The notes under the pieces were generated by a model. It made no database searches and was not told where the DNA came from. It saw nothing but the letters and a program-made list of their open reading frames with translations. Source: Halorubrum sp. BOL3-1 (lineage in GTDB: Archaea; Halobacteriota; Halobacteria; Halobacteriales; Haloferacaceae). Taken from it: 64,000 bases of DNA. The position numbers were made by a program, and so were the translations under genes. Location: contig NZ_CP034692.1 of assembly GCF_004114375.1 (NCBI RefSeq), positions 744,001 to 808,000 of the forward strand, in the 5' to 3' direction. This document shows, in pieces, positions 8,673-18,301 of the stretch (position 1 is the stretch's first letter; the number at the start of each line of letters is the position of its first letter).

Positions 8673-9836
8673 TCAGTCGGTCGAGTCCGACGCCTCCCGG
8701 ACCGACGCGCCCGTCGGCTCCTCCGCGGCGTCGTCGTCAAGCGTCTCGTCGTCGTCTGTCGCGCCGCCGTCGAACAACCCGTCGTCACTCACGTCGCCGC
8801 CCGCCGAATCGCCGTCAGGCTCTCCGTCGTCAACGAGTTCGTCTGGCGACAGTTCCCCGACGTCGTCGCCGCCGAACACCTCCGAGCGCGCGCAGTCGGC
8901 ACAGTAGTGGTTGCGGCGGATCGAGTGCGTGCGGACCGGCACGCCGGCGACGACCGTCTCGTCGCGCCGCCGCCGCACGAGGCCGCGCTCGAACGCCTCG
9001 CCGCAGACGACACAGGTGTCGTCGACGGTCTCGGGCGGGCGGGCGATCCGGTGGTCCACCGTCTTCTGTCGGCCGAACGCAGTGACCCCGTGGCGGCGGT
9101 CCAGCCGACTCCGGACGGGCGGGGCAACGCCGAGGCCGAGTCCGGCGAACGCGAGCGCGATCAGCCCGACGGCCGGCGAGCCGCTCACCGTTCCGAAGAA
9201 CGCGACGAAGCCGCCGATCAGCAGGAGTAACGCCGTCAGGAGGTACGCGGAGACGGTCTCTACCCGTTCCGCGGACTCATGGCTGGAAGGGGCACGGGCG
9301 GGGGTCTCGTCGCCGCGAACGAGCCGACGGCGCTCGGCCAGCTTGGAGTAGTGCCACCAGCCGTACAGGAGGTTCCCGATACCGCTGGTGAAGACGAACA
9401 GGAGCACGTGGACGCCGACGGAGCCGATCCCCCTGTCGATGAGGACGACGCGGTCGCCGTCGTCCCGCTTGATCTCCCACCCCGCGTCGAGGTGGTCCTG
9501 AACGCGGCGGCGGAAGGCGCGCGAGCTCTCTCCCGGGAGCGGTACCGAGGCGGCCGATCGGGACGAGTCGGTCCCGCTCGACCGCCCGGACCGGGCGCGC
9601 GGTCGGTCCGAGGCGACCGCGGTCGCCCCGCCGCCCGACCGCGACGCGCCGCAGTTCGAGCAGAACCGGTCGTCGTCGTCGAACGCCTCGCCGCACTCGG
9701 GGCAGTACGCGGGGTCGACGGGGTCACCGAGGTCGGCGCCGCAGTCGGGACAGAAGCTCGCCCCGGCCGGCACCGCGTCGCCGCAGGCCGGACACGCGGC
9801 CGGCGGACCGTCGGGGTCGCTGGTCTCGGAGGGCAT
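8673..9836 (-). CDS. Zinc-ribbon membrane protein
   Basis: 387 residues. Three C-x2-C half-sites form two N-terminal zinc ribbons (CPACGDAVPAGASFCPDCG at about 15-33, then CPECGEAFDDDDRFCSNCG). A Ser/Arg-rich linker follows, then a soluble segment RVQDHLDAGWEIKRDDGDRVVLIDRG and about four membrane segments (HVLLFVFTSGIGNLLYGWW and AYLLTALLLLIGGFVAFFG among them). A third Cys cluster (CVVCGEAFERG ... HYCADC) and a very acidic tail end it. This double-zinc-ribbon plus membrane plan is common in haloarchaea without a known function; a membrane scaffold or sensor is possible. Confidence 0.75.
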   Translation of the reverse strand: MPSETSDPDGPPAACPACGDAVPAGASFCPDCGADLGDPVDPAYCPECGEAFDDDDRFCSNCGASRSGGGATAVASDRPRARSGRSSGTDSSRSAASVPLPGESSRAFRRRVQDHLDAGWEIKRDDGDRVVLIDRGIGSVGVHVLLFVFTSGIGNLLYGWWHYSKLAERRRLVRGDETPARAPSSHESAERVETVSAYLLTALLLLIGGFVAFFGTVSGSPAVGLIALAFAGLGLGVAPPVRSRLDRRHGVTAFGRQKTVDHRIARPPETVDDTCVVCGEAFERGLVRRRRDETVVAGVPVRTHSIRRNHYCADCARSEVFGGDDVGELSPDELVDDGEPDGDSAGGDVSDDGLFDGGATDDDETLDDDAAEEPTGASVREASDSTD

Positions 9837-9906
9837 TCGCCCGACGGTTCGCGCTCGTCCCGCTTAATTGCTTTCGCCGGCGAGCGACGACTTCCGCGGC
9901 GTCGAG

Positions 9907-9914
9907 TTTTATTA
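9907..9914 (+). promoter_or_regulatory. TATA box of the beta-lactamase-fold hydrolase gene
   Basis: TTTTATTA lies about 30 bases before the ATG at 9943, the spacing of a haloarchaeal leaderless promoter. It supports the start at 9943 over the longer open frame from 9868. Confidence 0.55.
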
Positions 9915-9942
9915 CGACGCGCCCAGACGTACGGAACGGACC

Positions 9943-10665
9943 ATGGAACTCACCTGGCACGGCCACTCCACGTGGCACGTCGTCGTCGAGGACACGGAGC
10001 TGCTCGTCGACCCGTACTTCGACAACCCGAAGACCGCGGTCGACCCCGAAGAGCTCGACCCCGACTACCTCCTCCTCACCCACGGCCACAGCGACCACGT
10101 CGCGGACGCCGACGCGTACCCGGATGCGACCGTGGTCGCCACGCCGGAGCTGACCGCGTACGCGCAGGAGCACTTCGGCCAGGAGGAGGCGGTCGGCGGA
10201 ATGGGAATGAACCTCGGCGGGACCGCCGAGTGCGGCGACGCGTGGGTGACGATGGTGCGCGCCGACCACACGAACGGGATCGACAACGACCCCGACTACT
10301 CCGGTGGGATGCCCGCCGGGTTCGTCATCGGCGACAAGAAGCCGACTCAGGAGTCCGACCCGGACTGCACCACGTTCTACCACGCCGGCGACACCGGCCT
10401 GATGTCCGAAATGGTCGACGTGATCGCGCCGTACCTCGAACCGGACGCGGCCGCCCTGCCCGCCGGCGACCACTTCACGATGGGGCCCGCGGGCGCCGGT
10501 ATCGCCGCCGACTGGGTAGGCGCCGACGTCGTCTTCCCGATGCACTACGACACGTTCCCGCCGATCGAGATCGACACCCGCGAGTTCGTCGACGAGGTGA
10601 AGGCCGCGGGCGCCGCCGCCGAACCGCTCGTCTTGGACGGCGACGAGACGTACACGCTGGAGTGA
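9943..10665 (+). CDS. Metallo-beta-lactamase-fold metal-dependent hydrolase (UPF0173 type)
   Basis: 240 residues from [14 protein letters not shown]. The metal motif [12 protein letters not shown] (H-x-H-x-D-H) lies near residue 43; further metal ligands are the His in RADHTNG, the Asp in FYHAGDTGL and the His in PMHYDTFP. The short start WHGHST and end [10 protein letters not shown] match the UPF0173 group of predicted metal-dependent hydrolases. Substrate is unknown. It is a single gene with its own TATA box at 9907. Confidence 0.88.
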   Translation: MELTWHGHSTWHVVVEDTELLVDPYFDNPKTAVDPEELDPDYLLLTHGHSDHVADADAYPDATVVATPELTAYAQEHFGQEEAVGGMGMNLGGTAECGDAWVTMVRADHTNGIDNDPDYSGGMPAGFVIGDKKPTQESDPDCTTFYHAGDTGLMSEMVDVIAPYLEPDAAALPAGDHFTMGPAGAGIAADWVGADVVFPMHYDTFPPIEIDTREFVDEVKAAGAAAEPLVLDGDETYTLE

Positions 10666-10847
10666 CGCGCCCGGTAGCGACGGTCAGCACAATCCCGAGA
10701 TTTTTTGACCGCTCGCGTCGACGGCACGGCGTCACGAGCGCCGCCGACTCCGGCGGCGCCTCTCGGCCGACCGCGAGACTCTCCTCGCCGCAGCGACGTC
10801 CCGTGTCGGCAGCCTTTAGCGGCGGGGGGACGTACGGTCGGCCGACT

Positions 10848-11246
10848 ATGGCAGACATCGAGACATCCACGGTTTCCGAAGAGGGCTACGCCAGTACCAG
10901 TCAGGTCGGCGAGTTCGACCTCCGGGTCGACGCGACCGACGAGACGGGACCGAACCCGAACGCGACGCTCGTCGCGACGTACGCCTCCTGTTACCTCCCG
11001 GCGTTCCGCGTCGGCGGGAGCCAGCGCGGCGAGGAGGAGCTGGGCAAGATACAGATCGACGCGAGCGCCGAGCTGGACGACGACGACGACCTCGAATCGA
11101 TCGCCTTCGACGTCCACGTCGATGCCGACCTCGACGACGAGACCGCCGTCGACGTCGCCGAGCGCGCCGAGGGCATCTGCCACGTCCACAGCGCGCTCCG
11201 CGAGGGGCTTCACGCCGACGTCAGCGTCTACCCCGACGCGTTCTGA
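10848..11246 (+). CDS. OsmC/Ohr family protein
   Basis: 132 residues beginning MADIETSTVSEEGYASTSQVGEFDL, with ATYASCYLPAFRVGG near residues 44-58. The Cys there matches the first redox Cys of OsmC proteins. A second Cys lies in AEGICHVHSAL near residue 107, in the helix where OsmC carries its resolving Cys. OsmC proteins reduce organic hydroperoxides. A CCTTTAGCGG box about 35 bases upstream and the MADIE start fix the ATG at 10848 within a longer open frame. It converges with the histidine kinase gene. Confidence 0.85.
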   Translation: MADIETSTVSEEGYASTSQVGEFDLRVDATDETGPNPNATLVATYASCYLPAFRVGGSQRGEEELGKIQIDASAELDDDDDLESIAFDVHVDADLDDETAVDVAERAEGICHVHSALREGLHADVSVYPDAF

Positions 11247-11293
11247 ACCGCCGCGGGCCTCCAGCGCTCGTTTTCCGTCCGTGTCTCGGTCGG

Positions 11294-13909
11294 TCAGTCC
11301 CGCGGCTCGACTTCGTCGGCGCTCGACTCCGGCCGGTCGACGTCGACGAACTCGAAGCGGGCGCCGCCGGTCTCGCCCTCCGTGACGTCGACCTCCCAGC
11401 CGTGCGCCTCCGCGATTCGTTCGACGATGGCGAGCCCGAAGCCGGTGCCCGTCTCGGAGGTCGTGTAGCCGCTCTCGAACACCGTCTCGCGCTCGTCCGG
11501 ATCGATTCCCGGTCCGTCGTCCGCGACGTAGAACCCGTCCGGAAGGTCGCCGACGACGACGCGCTCTCCGCCGTGTTCGTCGGCGTTCCGGAACAGGTTG
11601 CCGAGGAGCTGGCGGACTCGCCCGGGGTCAGCGAGGATCTCGCCGTCGACTTCGACCGCGATCTCGATCGGGGCCTCGTCCGCGTCGCCGCTCGCGTCCT
11701 CGCTCGTCCCGAACGAGTCCTCGCAGTCGGTCGGTCTGAACGCCTCGTCGCCGTACGCGGCGGTCAGTTCGCCGAGGCGGACGCGCTCGAACGACCCGAC
11801 CGTCTCGCCCTGCTTGGCGAGCGCGAGCACGTCGTCGATCAGCCGCTCCATCTCGTCGAGCGCGCGCTCGCAGCGGTCGAAGTACGAGTCGGTCCCCGTC
11901 TCGCGGGCGAGTGTGAGGTACCCGGATAGGACGTTGAGCGGGTTCCGCAGGTCGTGGGAGACGATCGAGGCGAACTCGTCGAGGCGCTCGTTCTCCCGCT
12001 CGATGCGGCGCTCGTGCGCCTTTCGCTCGGAGATGTCGCGGCTGCTCGCCAGGAACCGGTCTTCGCCTCGAACGTCGATACGCCTGACGTGGACCTCGAC
12101 GGGGAACGTCGAGCCGTCGGCACGGAGGAACGACGTCTCCAGCCGGATCGTCTCGTCTATCTCCAGCCCGTCCCAGAGCCGCACGGCCTCCTCCGGGTCG
12201 AGTTCGTCGTCGACCTCCCACACGTCCATGCCGACGACCTCGTCGCGGTCGTACCCGAGTTCCGTCGTCATCGCTCGGTTGGCGTCGACGATCTCCCCCG
12301 CCTCGTCGTGGATGTCGATCATGTCCGGGGAGCGCTCGAACAGCGCCTCCAGCCGCGCGGACGTCCGTTCGAGCCGCCGTTGCCTTCGCCGCTCGTCGGT
12401 CACGTCCCGGGAGATGCCGAGGACCCCGTCGAACTCGCCGTCGATGACGAGCCGCGTCAGCGCGTAGTCGACGATGGTGTCCGACTTCGTCGGCAGATCG
12501 ACCTCGGCCGTTCCGGTGACGGAGTCCCGGTCGCCCCCGACGAGCGCGGCGAACGGGTCGGCGTTCGCGTCACCGGCGTCGCTGTCAGCCCGGATCTGTT
12601 CGACGAGGCGGCTCCGATCCCCGACGAGCTCCTCGGGAGACGCGTCGTACACGTCCGCGAGGTGATCGTTGGCGAGCGCGAACCGACCGTCGGCGTCGTA
12701 CACGGAGACGGAATCCGGCAGCTCGTCGACGATCCGACGGTATCGCTCGAGTTCGCGCTCGCGCGACTTCTCCTCGGTGACGTCGATGTGGATGCCGACG
12801 GCGCGGACCGGCTCCCCGTCGTCGGTGCGCTCGACCACGCGGCCGCGGTCGCGGATCCACCGCCACTCGCCGGACTTCGACCGCATCCGGTGGTCACACC
12901 GGTAGACGTCCGTCTCGCCGGCGAAGTGTGCCTCGATGGCGCTCCACACCGGCCCGTGGTCGTCCGGGTGAACCCGGTCCTCCCACGCGCTGAGGTCGGA
13001 CGCTAGCTCCTCGCGATCGTACCCGAGCATCGCCGCCCACCGCTCGTCGAAGCGGAGCTCGTCGGTCTGGACGTTCCAGTCCCAGACGCCGACGTCCGCT
13101 CCCTCGACGGCCAGCTGGAGTCGCTCGGAAAGCTCGCGGAGCTCGCGCTCGCGCTCCCGCCGTTCGGTGACATCTTGGACGTACAGCGACATCCCGTCGT
13201 CGGTGGGGTACGCGTTCACGACGAGGTCGGCGTCGACCCGGTCGACGTGTTCTTCGAACCGCACGGGTTCACCGGTCTCAGTCGCCTCGCGGAGCGTCGC
13301 CTCGCCGTCGGTGCCGGCGGTCCCCGGGAACGCGTCCCAGATTCGCTCTCCCACGATATCGTCCGCGTCGAACCCGGTCATGTCCGCCGCGCGCTCGTTG
13401 AGCTGTGTCACCCGCCAGTCCTCGTCGACCTCGCAGAACGCGTCGGAGACTCGGTCGAGGTGTTCTGCGATCCGACGCTCGCTCCCCGTCCGCGAGACGA
13501 GGTCGTCCACGACGGTCGCGAGCCGCGCGTACCGGTCCGACGCGGCTCCCCGTCGAACGTACTCGTCGACGCCCGCGGAGATCGCCTCGCTGGCGACCGC
13601 CTCGGACCCCTCTCCGGTGAACAGCACGAACGGGACGTCACCGTATCGGTCCCGGACGGTTTCGAGCAGCTCGATCCCGTCGGTCTCGGCCATCTCGTAG
13701 GCCGAAACGACGCAGTCGAGCGCCGACGCGGACAGCGCGTCCAGCGCCGCGTCCGGGCCGTCGACCGGCGTCGCGTCGATCCGGTCGTCGCGGCGTTCCA
13801 GCGTCGAGGCCGTCTCGTCCGCGCAGCCGGGTTCGCCGTCGACGACGAGCACGCGGACGGACGACGCGACGCCGCTCGCCGACCCGCGGGAGTCGCTCGA
13901 TTCGCTCAT
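11294..13909 (-). CDS. Multi-PAS sensor histidine kinase with a degenerate receiver domain
   Basis: 871 residues from MSESSDSRGSASG (ATG at 13909; the 40-residue upstream extension looks non-coding). Order: a receiver-like domain (about 18-140), four PAS domains (starting near 150, 280, 405 and 530), HisKA with the phospho-His in FASIVSHDLRNPLNV, and HATPase with N-box RNADEHG and G-boxes DDGPGID and GTGFGLAIV. It has no membrane segment, so it senses in the cytoplasm. The receiver has lost its phosphoacceptor: CVVSAYEM has Ala70 where the paralogue at 26 kb has Asp (CVVSDYEM), and the acidic pair reads VVDGEP instead of LVDDDP. Signal unknown. Confidence 0.88.
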   Translation of the reverse strand: MSESSDSRGSASGVASSVRVLVVDGEPGCADETASTLERRDDRIDATPVDGPDAALDALSASALDCVVSAYEMAETDGIELLETVRDRYGDVPFVLFTGEGSEAVASEAISAGVDEYVRRGAASDRYARLATVVDDLVSRTGSERRIAEHLDRVSDAFCEVDEDWRVTQLNERAADMTGFDADDIVGERIWDAFPGTAGTDGEATLREATETGEPVRFEEHVDRVDADLVVNAYPTDDGMSLYVQDVTERRERERELRELSERLQLAVEGADVGVWDWNVQTDELRFDERWAAMLGYDREELASDLSAWEDRVHPDDHGPVWSAIEAHFAGETDVYRCDHRMRSKSGEWRWIRDRGRVVERTDDGEPVRAVGIHIDVTEEKSRERELERYRRIVDELPDSVSVYDADGRFALANDHLADVYDASPEELVGDRSRLVEQIRADSDAGDANADPFAALVGGDRDSVTGTAEVDLPTKSDTIVDYALTRLVIDGEFDGVLGISRDVTDERRRQRRLERTSARLEALFERSPDMIDIHDEAGEIVDANRAMTTELGYDRDEVVGMDVWEVDDELDPEEAVRLWDGLEIDETIRLETSFLRADGSTFPVEVHVRRIDVRGEDRFLASSRDISERKAHERRIERENERLDEFASIVSHDLRNPLNVLSGYLTLARETGTDSYFDRCERALDEMERLIDDVLALAKQGETVGSFERVRLGELTAAYGDEAFRPTDCEDSFGTSEDASGDADEAPIEIAVEVDGEILADPGRVRQLLGNLFRNADEHGGERVVVGDLPDGFYVADDGPGIDPDERETVFESGYTTSETGTGFGLAIVERIAEAHGWEVDVTEGETGGARFEFVDVDRPESSADEVEPRD

Positions 13910-14175
13910 TCGAGATGATGTTTTTAATCCGACATGATAACGGTTTCGCTCAGCGCATCGCGGACCGCGTCGGAGTCGGCCCCCGACCCGATCGGTCATA
14001 GGGACCGCGTAATATACCGATTTTGTCACCGGAACTCACAGCAAAATACACTCTCTAGTTAATTGAATATATATCAGTATTCCGAGACTGTCCCGGACGG
14101 AGCCGGCGGAGCACTCGTCGTCCCCGGCGCCGGCCGCCGCGACGTCCCCGGTGACGCCGCTCTCCCGCGACGGCG

Positions 14176-14841
14176 TTACCGCACCTTCGTCGAGACGGCG
14201 ATGCCAGAACCGACGGGGAGAATCGCGGTTTCGACGGCGTCGTCCGAGCGGACCGTCCCCAGGTACTCACCGATGCCGCGCGTCTCCGCGTCGAGCGCGG
14301 CGTCGGGAAGCGGCTCGCCCGCCTCGAAGTGCGCGACGAGGTCTTCGAAGTCGATCGGGCCGCGCGTGACGTTGTCGGCGACGATCACGCCGCCGGGCCG
14401 GACCTTCGGGAGGACGGTCCGATAGGCGTCGGCGTACCGCCCCTTCTGGTGGTCGATCAGGATCACGTCGAAGGGGCCGTCGTAGCGGTCGACCGTCTCC
14501 ATCGCGTCTCCGACCTCGAAGGCGACGCTGTCGGCGTAGCCGTGGTCGCTCGCGAACGCCACGCCGCGCTTGGCCTCGTCGGCGTCGAACTCGGTACAGA
14601 CGACGGCGTCGGCGCCGCCGCGGAGGAACCACGTGGCGGAGTAGCCGAACCCGGACCCGAACTCGAAGACCCGCTCCGCGCCCGTCAGCCGCGCGAGCAG
14701 GCGGAGGACCGCTCCCGCCTCCGGACCGATGATCGGGAATCCCCACTCGTCCGCGAGGTCGGCCATCTCCGCCTGGACCGGCGCGTGTTCCGGCGCCGTC
14801 GCCGCGAGGAACCGACGCGCGGGGTCGGTGAGAACGTCCAT
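14176..14841 (-). CDS. SAM-dependent O-methyltransferase
   Basis: 221 residues with a class I Rossmann methyltransferase fold. Motif I is VFEFGSGFGYSATWF (about residues 58-72), followed by the acidic end of strand 2 (CTEFDADEAKRG), VAFEVGDAMET, and VILIDHQKGRY then GGVIVADNVTRGP. This order is that of the catechol/caffeoyl-CoA O-methyltransferase family. Substrate is unknown. A TTAAGTAT box (14863-14871, minus strand) lies about 25 bases before the ATG. The gene's promoter side faces the insertion sequence. Confidence 0.88.
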   Translation of the reverse strand: MDVLTDPARRFLAATAPEHAPVQAEMADLADEWGFPIIGPEAGAVLRLLARLTGAERVFEFGSGFGYSATWFLRGGADAVVCTEFDADEAKRGVAFASDHGYADSVAFEVGDAMETVDRYDGPFDVILIDHQKGRYADAYRTVLPKVRPGGVIVADNVTRGPIDFEDLVAHFEAGEPLPDAALDAETRGIGEYLGTVRSDDAVETAILPVGSGIAVSTKVR

Positions 14842-14935
14842 GTCGGCGGGTCGGACGCCCGATACTTAAATCGGCCCGGCGGATCCGGTACCGCCGCGTC
14901 GACGGCCGGCCCGCTCGGTGCCCGCCCGCCGAACT

Positions 14936-14943
14936 GCCCCGGT
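14936..14943. repeat. Target-site duplication, left copy
   Basis: GCCCCGGT directly abuts the left end of the insertion sequence and matches the 8 bases directly after its right end. Eight base pairs is the duplication length of IS6-family elements. Confidence 0.9.
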
Positions 14944-15641
14944 GGCGGTGTTCAGATAAGGTTTGAAAGGTGAGGCGGTGCGTTTTCAAAGTGATTCATG
15001 CCCGAAAACGACCGCCTCAGCGGCTGTTTAGACGAGATCAACTTAGAGTTTGTGGAGCGAGAAGCAACACCGAGACTGTTGATGAAGCTCAGTATTCAGC
15101 TCCATTTGTCAGGACTATCGCTTTCGAATACTGTTTCGTTTCTTGAGGTTTTTGGTGTTGATCGAGTTCGATCGACCGTTCATAACTGGGTTCACAAAGC
15201 CGATCTACAGCCAGAAACTGGCCGCAGCCCGAATCACGTCGCAGTTGACGAGACTGTGATTCAGCTCAACGATGAACAGTATTGGCTGTACGCTGCTGTC
15301 GATACTGACTCGAACGATTTACTACATACACGGCTTGAAACGACGAGAAATAACGCGCTCGCAGATCAGTTTTTCGCGGAACTCCGCGAAAAACACGATG
15401 TAGATGACGCGATCTTTCTCGTTGATGGCGCGGCTCCACTTCAGCGAGCCTGTCGCAAACACGATCTCAACTTTAGATACGAACGACATGGAAAGCGGAA
15501 CAGTATCGAACGTGTTTTTCGTGAGGTAAAACGCAGAACTACCAGTTTCTCAAACTGTTTTAGCAACGCCGGAGCAGAAACAGCGAACGAGTGGCTCAGA
15601 TCGTTCGCTTTCGCATGGAATCAGCTTATCTGAACACTACC
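14944..15641 (+). mobile_element. Complete IS6-family insertion sequence, 698 bp
   Basis: The ends are 17-bp inverted repeats that match at 15 of 17 positions: GGCGGTGTTCAGATAAG at 14944-14960 and, read from the other strand, GGTAGTGTTCAGATAAG at 15625-15641. Both are flanked by the perfect duplication GCCCCGGT. Inside is one intact transposase gene. Base composition is clearly AT-richer than the flanks. Intact ends, gene and duplication point to a recent insertion. It lies upstream of the methylmalonyl-CoA mutase gene, and its right end is 49 bases before that start codon. Confidence 0.92.
14998..15633 (+). CDS. IS6-family transposase
   Basis: 211 residues. An N-terminal helix-turn-helix region (about 25-65, LSGLSLSNTVSFLEVFGVDRVRST) binds the ends. 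The DDE catalytic domain has D84 (AVDETVIQL), D143 (FLVDGAAPL) and E171 (RNSIERVF), with a Lys/Arg cluster (VKRRT) seven residues on. This is the compact haloarchaeal version of the IS6/IS240 transposase. The frame is uninterrupted, and codon use differs from neighbours with many A/T-ending codons. It ends within the right-end region, 8 bases before the end of the element. Confidence 0.93.
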   Translation: MPENDRLSGCLDEINLEFVEREATPRLLMKLSIQLHLSGLSLSNTVSFLEVFGVDRVRSTVHNWVHKADLQPETGRSPNHVAVDETVIQLNDEQYWLYAAVDTDSNDLLHTRLETTRNNALADQFFAELREKHDVDDAIFLVDGAAPLQRACRKHDLNFRYERHGKRNSIERVFREVKRRTTSFSNCFSNAGAETANEWLRSFAFAWNQLI

Positions 15642-15649
15642 GCCCCGGT
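15642..15649. repeat. Target-site duplication, right copy
   Basis: GCCCCGGT, identical to the 8 bases left of the element. Removing the element and one copy restores a plausible uninterrupted sequence running into the mutase promoter. Confidence 0.9.
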
Positions 15650-15659
15650 CCTGAAAACT

Positions 15660-15666
15660 GTTAAGT
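15660..15666 (+). promoter_or_regulatory. TATA box of the methylmalonyl-CoA mutase gene
   Basis: GTTAAGT preceded by GAAAACT (BRE-like) ends 24 bases before the ATG at 15691. The insertion sequence ends only 18 bases upstream of it, so the core promoter is kept but everything upstream is replaced by IS sequence. Confidence 0.55.
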
Positions 15667-15690
15667 CCCGCTCGGTCGACCGGTTTAGTA

Positions 15691-17364
15691 ATGTACGACC
15701 CTGAGGAACTCGCCGCGATCCGGGAGGCCAAGGAGTCGTGGGAGGCGGGTACCTACGGCGAGACGGTCGACCGGTTCGGAGAGCGCGAGGAGACGTTCAC
15801 CACCGACACCGGCGGCCAGGAGGTCGACCCCCTGTACACCCCGGACGACGCCGAGACCGACTACCGCGAGGACCTCGGCTACCCCGGCGAGGAGCCGTAC
15901 ACCCGTGGCGTCTACTCGACGATGCACCGCGGGCGCCTGTGGACGATGCGCCAGTACGCCGGGATGGGCACCGCCGCGGAGACGAACGAGCGCTTCCAGT
16001 ACCTCATCGACGAGGGGTCGTCCGGGCTGTCGATGGCGTTCGACCTGCCGACGCAGATGGGGTACGACTCCGACGCCGCGATGGCCGAGGGCGAGGTCGG
16101 CCGGTCCGGGGTCGCCATCGACACCCTCGACGACTTCGAGACGGTGTTCGACGGCATCCCGCTCGACGAGGTGTCCACGTCGATGACGATCAACGCCCCC
16201 GCGGCGGTGCTGCTCGCGATGTACGTCGCGATGGGCGACGAGCAGGGCGTCCCGCGCGAGGAGCTCCGCGGGACGATCCAGAACGACATCATGAAGGAGT
16301 ACATCGCGCGGAACCTCTACATCTACCCGCCGAAGCAGTCGATGCGGCTGATCACCGACATCTTCGAGTTCTGCGCGAGCGAGACCCCGAACTTCAACAC
16401 CATCTCCATCTCGGGGTACCACATCCGCGAGGCGGGGTCGACCGCGGCCCAGGAGATCGCGTTCACCCTCGGGGACGGTATCGAGTACGTCGAGGCCGCC
16501 CTCGACGCCGGTCTCGACGTCGACGAGTTCGCCCCGCAGCTCTCATTCTTTTTCAACGCCCACAACAACATCTTCGAAGAGGCCGCAAAGTTCCGCGCCG
16601 CCCGCCGGATGTGGGCGCAGATCATGGAAGAGCGGTTCGGCGCCGAGAACCCCAAGTCGAAGCAGCTCAAGTTCCACACCCAGACCGGCGGCTCGACGCT
16701 CACCGCCCAGCAGATCGAGAACAACGTCGTCCGCGTCTCGTACCAGGCGCTCGCGGCCGTCCTCGGCGGCACCCAGAGCCTCCACACGAACGGGAAAGAC
16801 GAGGCGCTCGCGCTCCCGACGGAGAAGTCGGTCCGCACCGCGCTCCGCACCCAGCAGATCCTCGCCCACGAGTCGGGCGCCGCCGACACGATCGACCCGC
16901 TCGCGGGGTCGTACTACGTCGAGAGCCTCACCGACGGGATCGAGGAGGAGGCGTTCGAGATCATCGAGGAGGTCGACCGCCGCGACGGCATGCTGGAGGC
17001 CGTCGAGAGCGGGTGGGTTCAACGGCAGATCCAAGACGTCGCCTTCGAGCGCCAGCGCGAGATCGAGGAAGGCGAGCGGATCATCGTCGGCGTCAACGAG
17101 TTCGAGGTCGACGAGGACCCGGAGATGGACTTAGAAGAGGTCGACCCGGACCAGGAGCAGAACCAGCGCGAGCGCCTAAACGAAGTGAAGGCCGAGCGCG
17201 ACGACGGCGCGGTCGACGACGCGCTCGCCTGCCTCCGCGAGGCCGCGCAGGGGACCGAGAACGCGATGCCGCACGTCGTCGACGCGGTGAAGGCGTACGC
17301 GACGGTCCAAGAGATATCCGACGTGCTCCGCGACGAGTTCGGAGAGTACAAGCCGGGGCGGTGA
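15691..17364 (+). CDS. mcmA1: Methylmalonyl-CoA mutase, catalytic (large) chain
   Basis: 557 residues: the TIM-barrel substrate domain without the B12-binding domain, as in archaea that encode the cobalamin chain separately. Active-site landmarks are [23 protein letters not shown] (about 70-92), the CoA-tunnel segment [30 protein letters not shown] with the catalytic His, and [14 protein letters not shown]. It interconverts (R)-methylmalonyl-CoA and succinyl-CoA in propionate and odd-chain or branched-chain breakdown. The B12 chain is not in this window. The epimerase of the same pathway is 1 kb downstream. Confidence 0.93.
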   Translation: MYDPEELAAIREAKESWEAGTYGETVDRFGEREETFTTDTGGQEVDPLYTPDDAETDYREDLGYPGEEPYTRGVYSTMHRGRLWTMRQYAGMGTAAETNERFQYLIDEGSSGLSMAFDLPTQMGYDSDAAMAEGEVGRSGVAIDTLDDFETVFDGIPLDEVSTSMTINAPAAVLLAMYVAMGDEQGVPREELRGTIQNDIMKEYIARNLYIYPPKQSMRLITDIFEFCASETPNFNTISISGYHIREAGSTAAQEIAFTLGDGIEYVEAALDAGLDVDEFAPQLSFFFNAHNNIFEEAAKFRAARRMWAQIMEERFGAENPKSKQLKFHTQTGGSTLTAQQIENNVVRVSYQALAAVLGGTQSLHTNGKDEALALPTEKSVRTALRTQQILAHESGAADTIDPLAGSYYVESLTDGIEEEAFEIIEEVDRRDGMLEAVESGWVQRQIQDVAFERQREIEEGERIIVGVNEFEVDEDPEMDLEEVDPDQEQNQRERLNEVKAERDDGAVDDALACLREAAQGTENAMPHVVDAVKAYATVQEISDVLRDEFGEYKPGR

Positions 17365-17382
17365 AGCGGCGTCGCTCGGGGG

Positions 17383-18186
17383 TCAGTTCGCGCCGCGGAC
17401 GACGTGTTCGTACTTCAGCGCCGCGACGAAGATCCCGCCCCCGACGGCGTTTCCGACGGTCGCGAGCGCGAGGAACGAGAGGTAGTCCGTCACCGAGATC
17501 GCGGGCGAGGTGAAGAGGCCGAAGAGGACCTCCACGTTGCCCGCGATCGAGTGCGGCAGGTGGAGCATTCCGATGGTACCGGTGACGACCACCACGAGGA
17601 GCAGCCGGCCGGTCGTCTCCTGTGCGGCGGTGACGAGCCACGCCAACAGTCCCATCAGCCAGCCGGCGAAGATCCCGCCCACGAACAGCCAGCGAAGATC
17701 GTGACCGACGAGTTTGAGCGCGATCGTCTCAAACGCGGCGGGGTCGACGACGCCGAGCCCGGGAGTCAAAAGGACCGCGAGCAGGGTGAAACAGATCCCG
17801 CCGACGAGGTTCCCGACGTACACCAGCCCCCAGAGTCGGCCCAGTTCCCGGAGCGACGCCTGCCGGTCCAGCACAGGGATCACCGCGAGCGTCGTGTGTT
17901 CGGTGAACAGCTCGGACCGCCCGAGGATGACGAAAATGAAGCCGACGGAGTAGACGCTCGCCAACAGGATTTCGGTCGGGAGGTCGCCGTAGCTCCCGGC
18001 CGAGAGCGTTAACGCGACCGCCATCAACAGCGGACCGAATCCGATATCGAGACCCGCTGAGAAGCCGGAGAGAAGCAGGCCGGACCGCTCGCGGTGCATC
18101 TCGTGGAGTGCGTTATCGAGGATCGATCCGAGGACGGTCCGCGACGACTTCTGATCTGACTGCGCGTCGGAATTCTGGTTGCTCAC
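17383..18186 (-). CDS. Formate/nitrite transporter (FNT) family channel
   Basis: 267 residues from a GTG at 18186 (VSNQNSDAQSDQ). The frame is open upstream but that part lacks family character. Six membrane segments follow a short polar N-terminus. Family landmarks are LLLSGFSAGLDIGFGPLLMAVAL near residue 38, the helix ending FVILGRSELFTEHT (the broken TM2 region), VYVGNLVGG (TM3), and LSFLALATVGNAVGGGIFV near the end. FNT channels move formate, nitrite, hydrosulfide or similar anions; this YfdC-like subgroup is less well defined. It is divergent from the epimerase gene. Confidence 0.83.
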   Translation of the reverse strand: MSNQNSDAQSDQKSSRTVLGSILDNALHEMHRERSGLLLSGFSAGLDIGFGPLLMAVALTLSAGSYGDLPTEILLASVYSVGFIFVILGRSELFTEHTTLAVIPVLDRQASLRELGRLWGLVYVGNLVGGICFTLLAVLLTPGLGVVDPAAFETIALKLVGHDLRWLFVGGIFAGWLMGLLAWLVTAAQETTGRLLLVVVVTGTIGMLHLPHSIAGNVEVLFGLFTSPAISVTDYLSFLALATVGNAVGGGIFVAALKYEHVVRGAN

Positions 18187-18301
18187 GGTGGGAGTACATT
18201 CACGCTTAATCGTGCTCCGACCCAAATCTTTCCATCGACGAGTCCCGGTTCCGGCTGCCGCCGTGGCGGGGAACGCCGAGTCCGGCCGACCGCTCGCCGG
18301 C

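Noticed and set aside
9279-11246. A 655-codon plus-strand frame covering the zinc-ribbon gene and beyond
   Set aside because: Only the last 132 codons (OsmC, from 10848) have coding character; the rest is antisense or out-of-frame sequence over two real genes.
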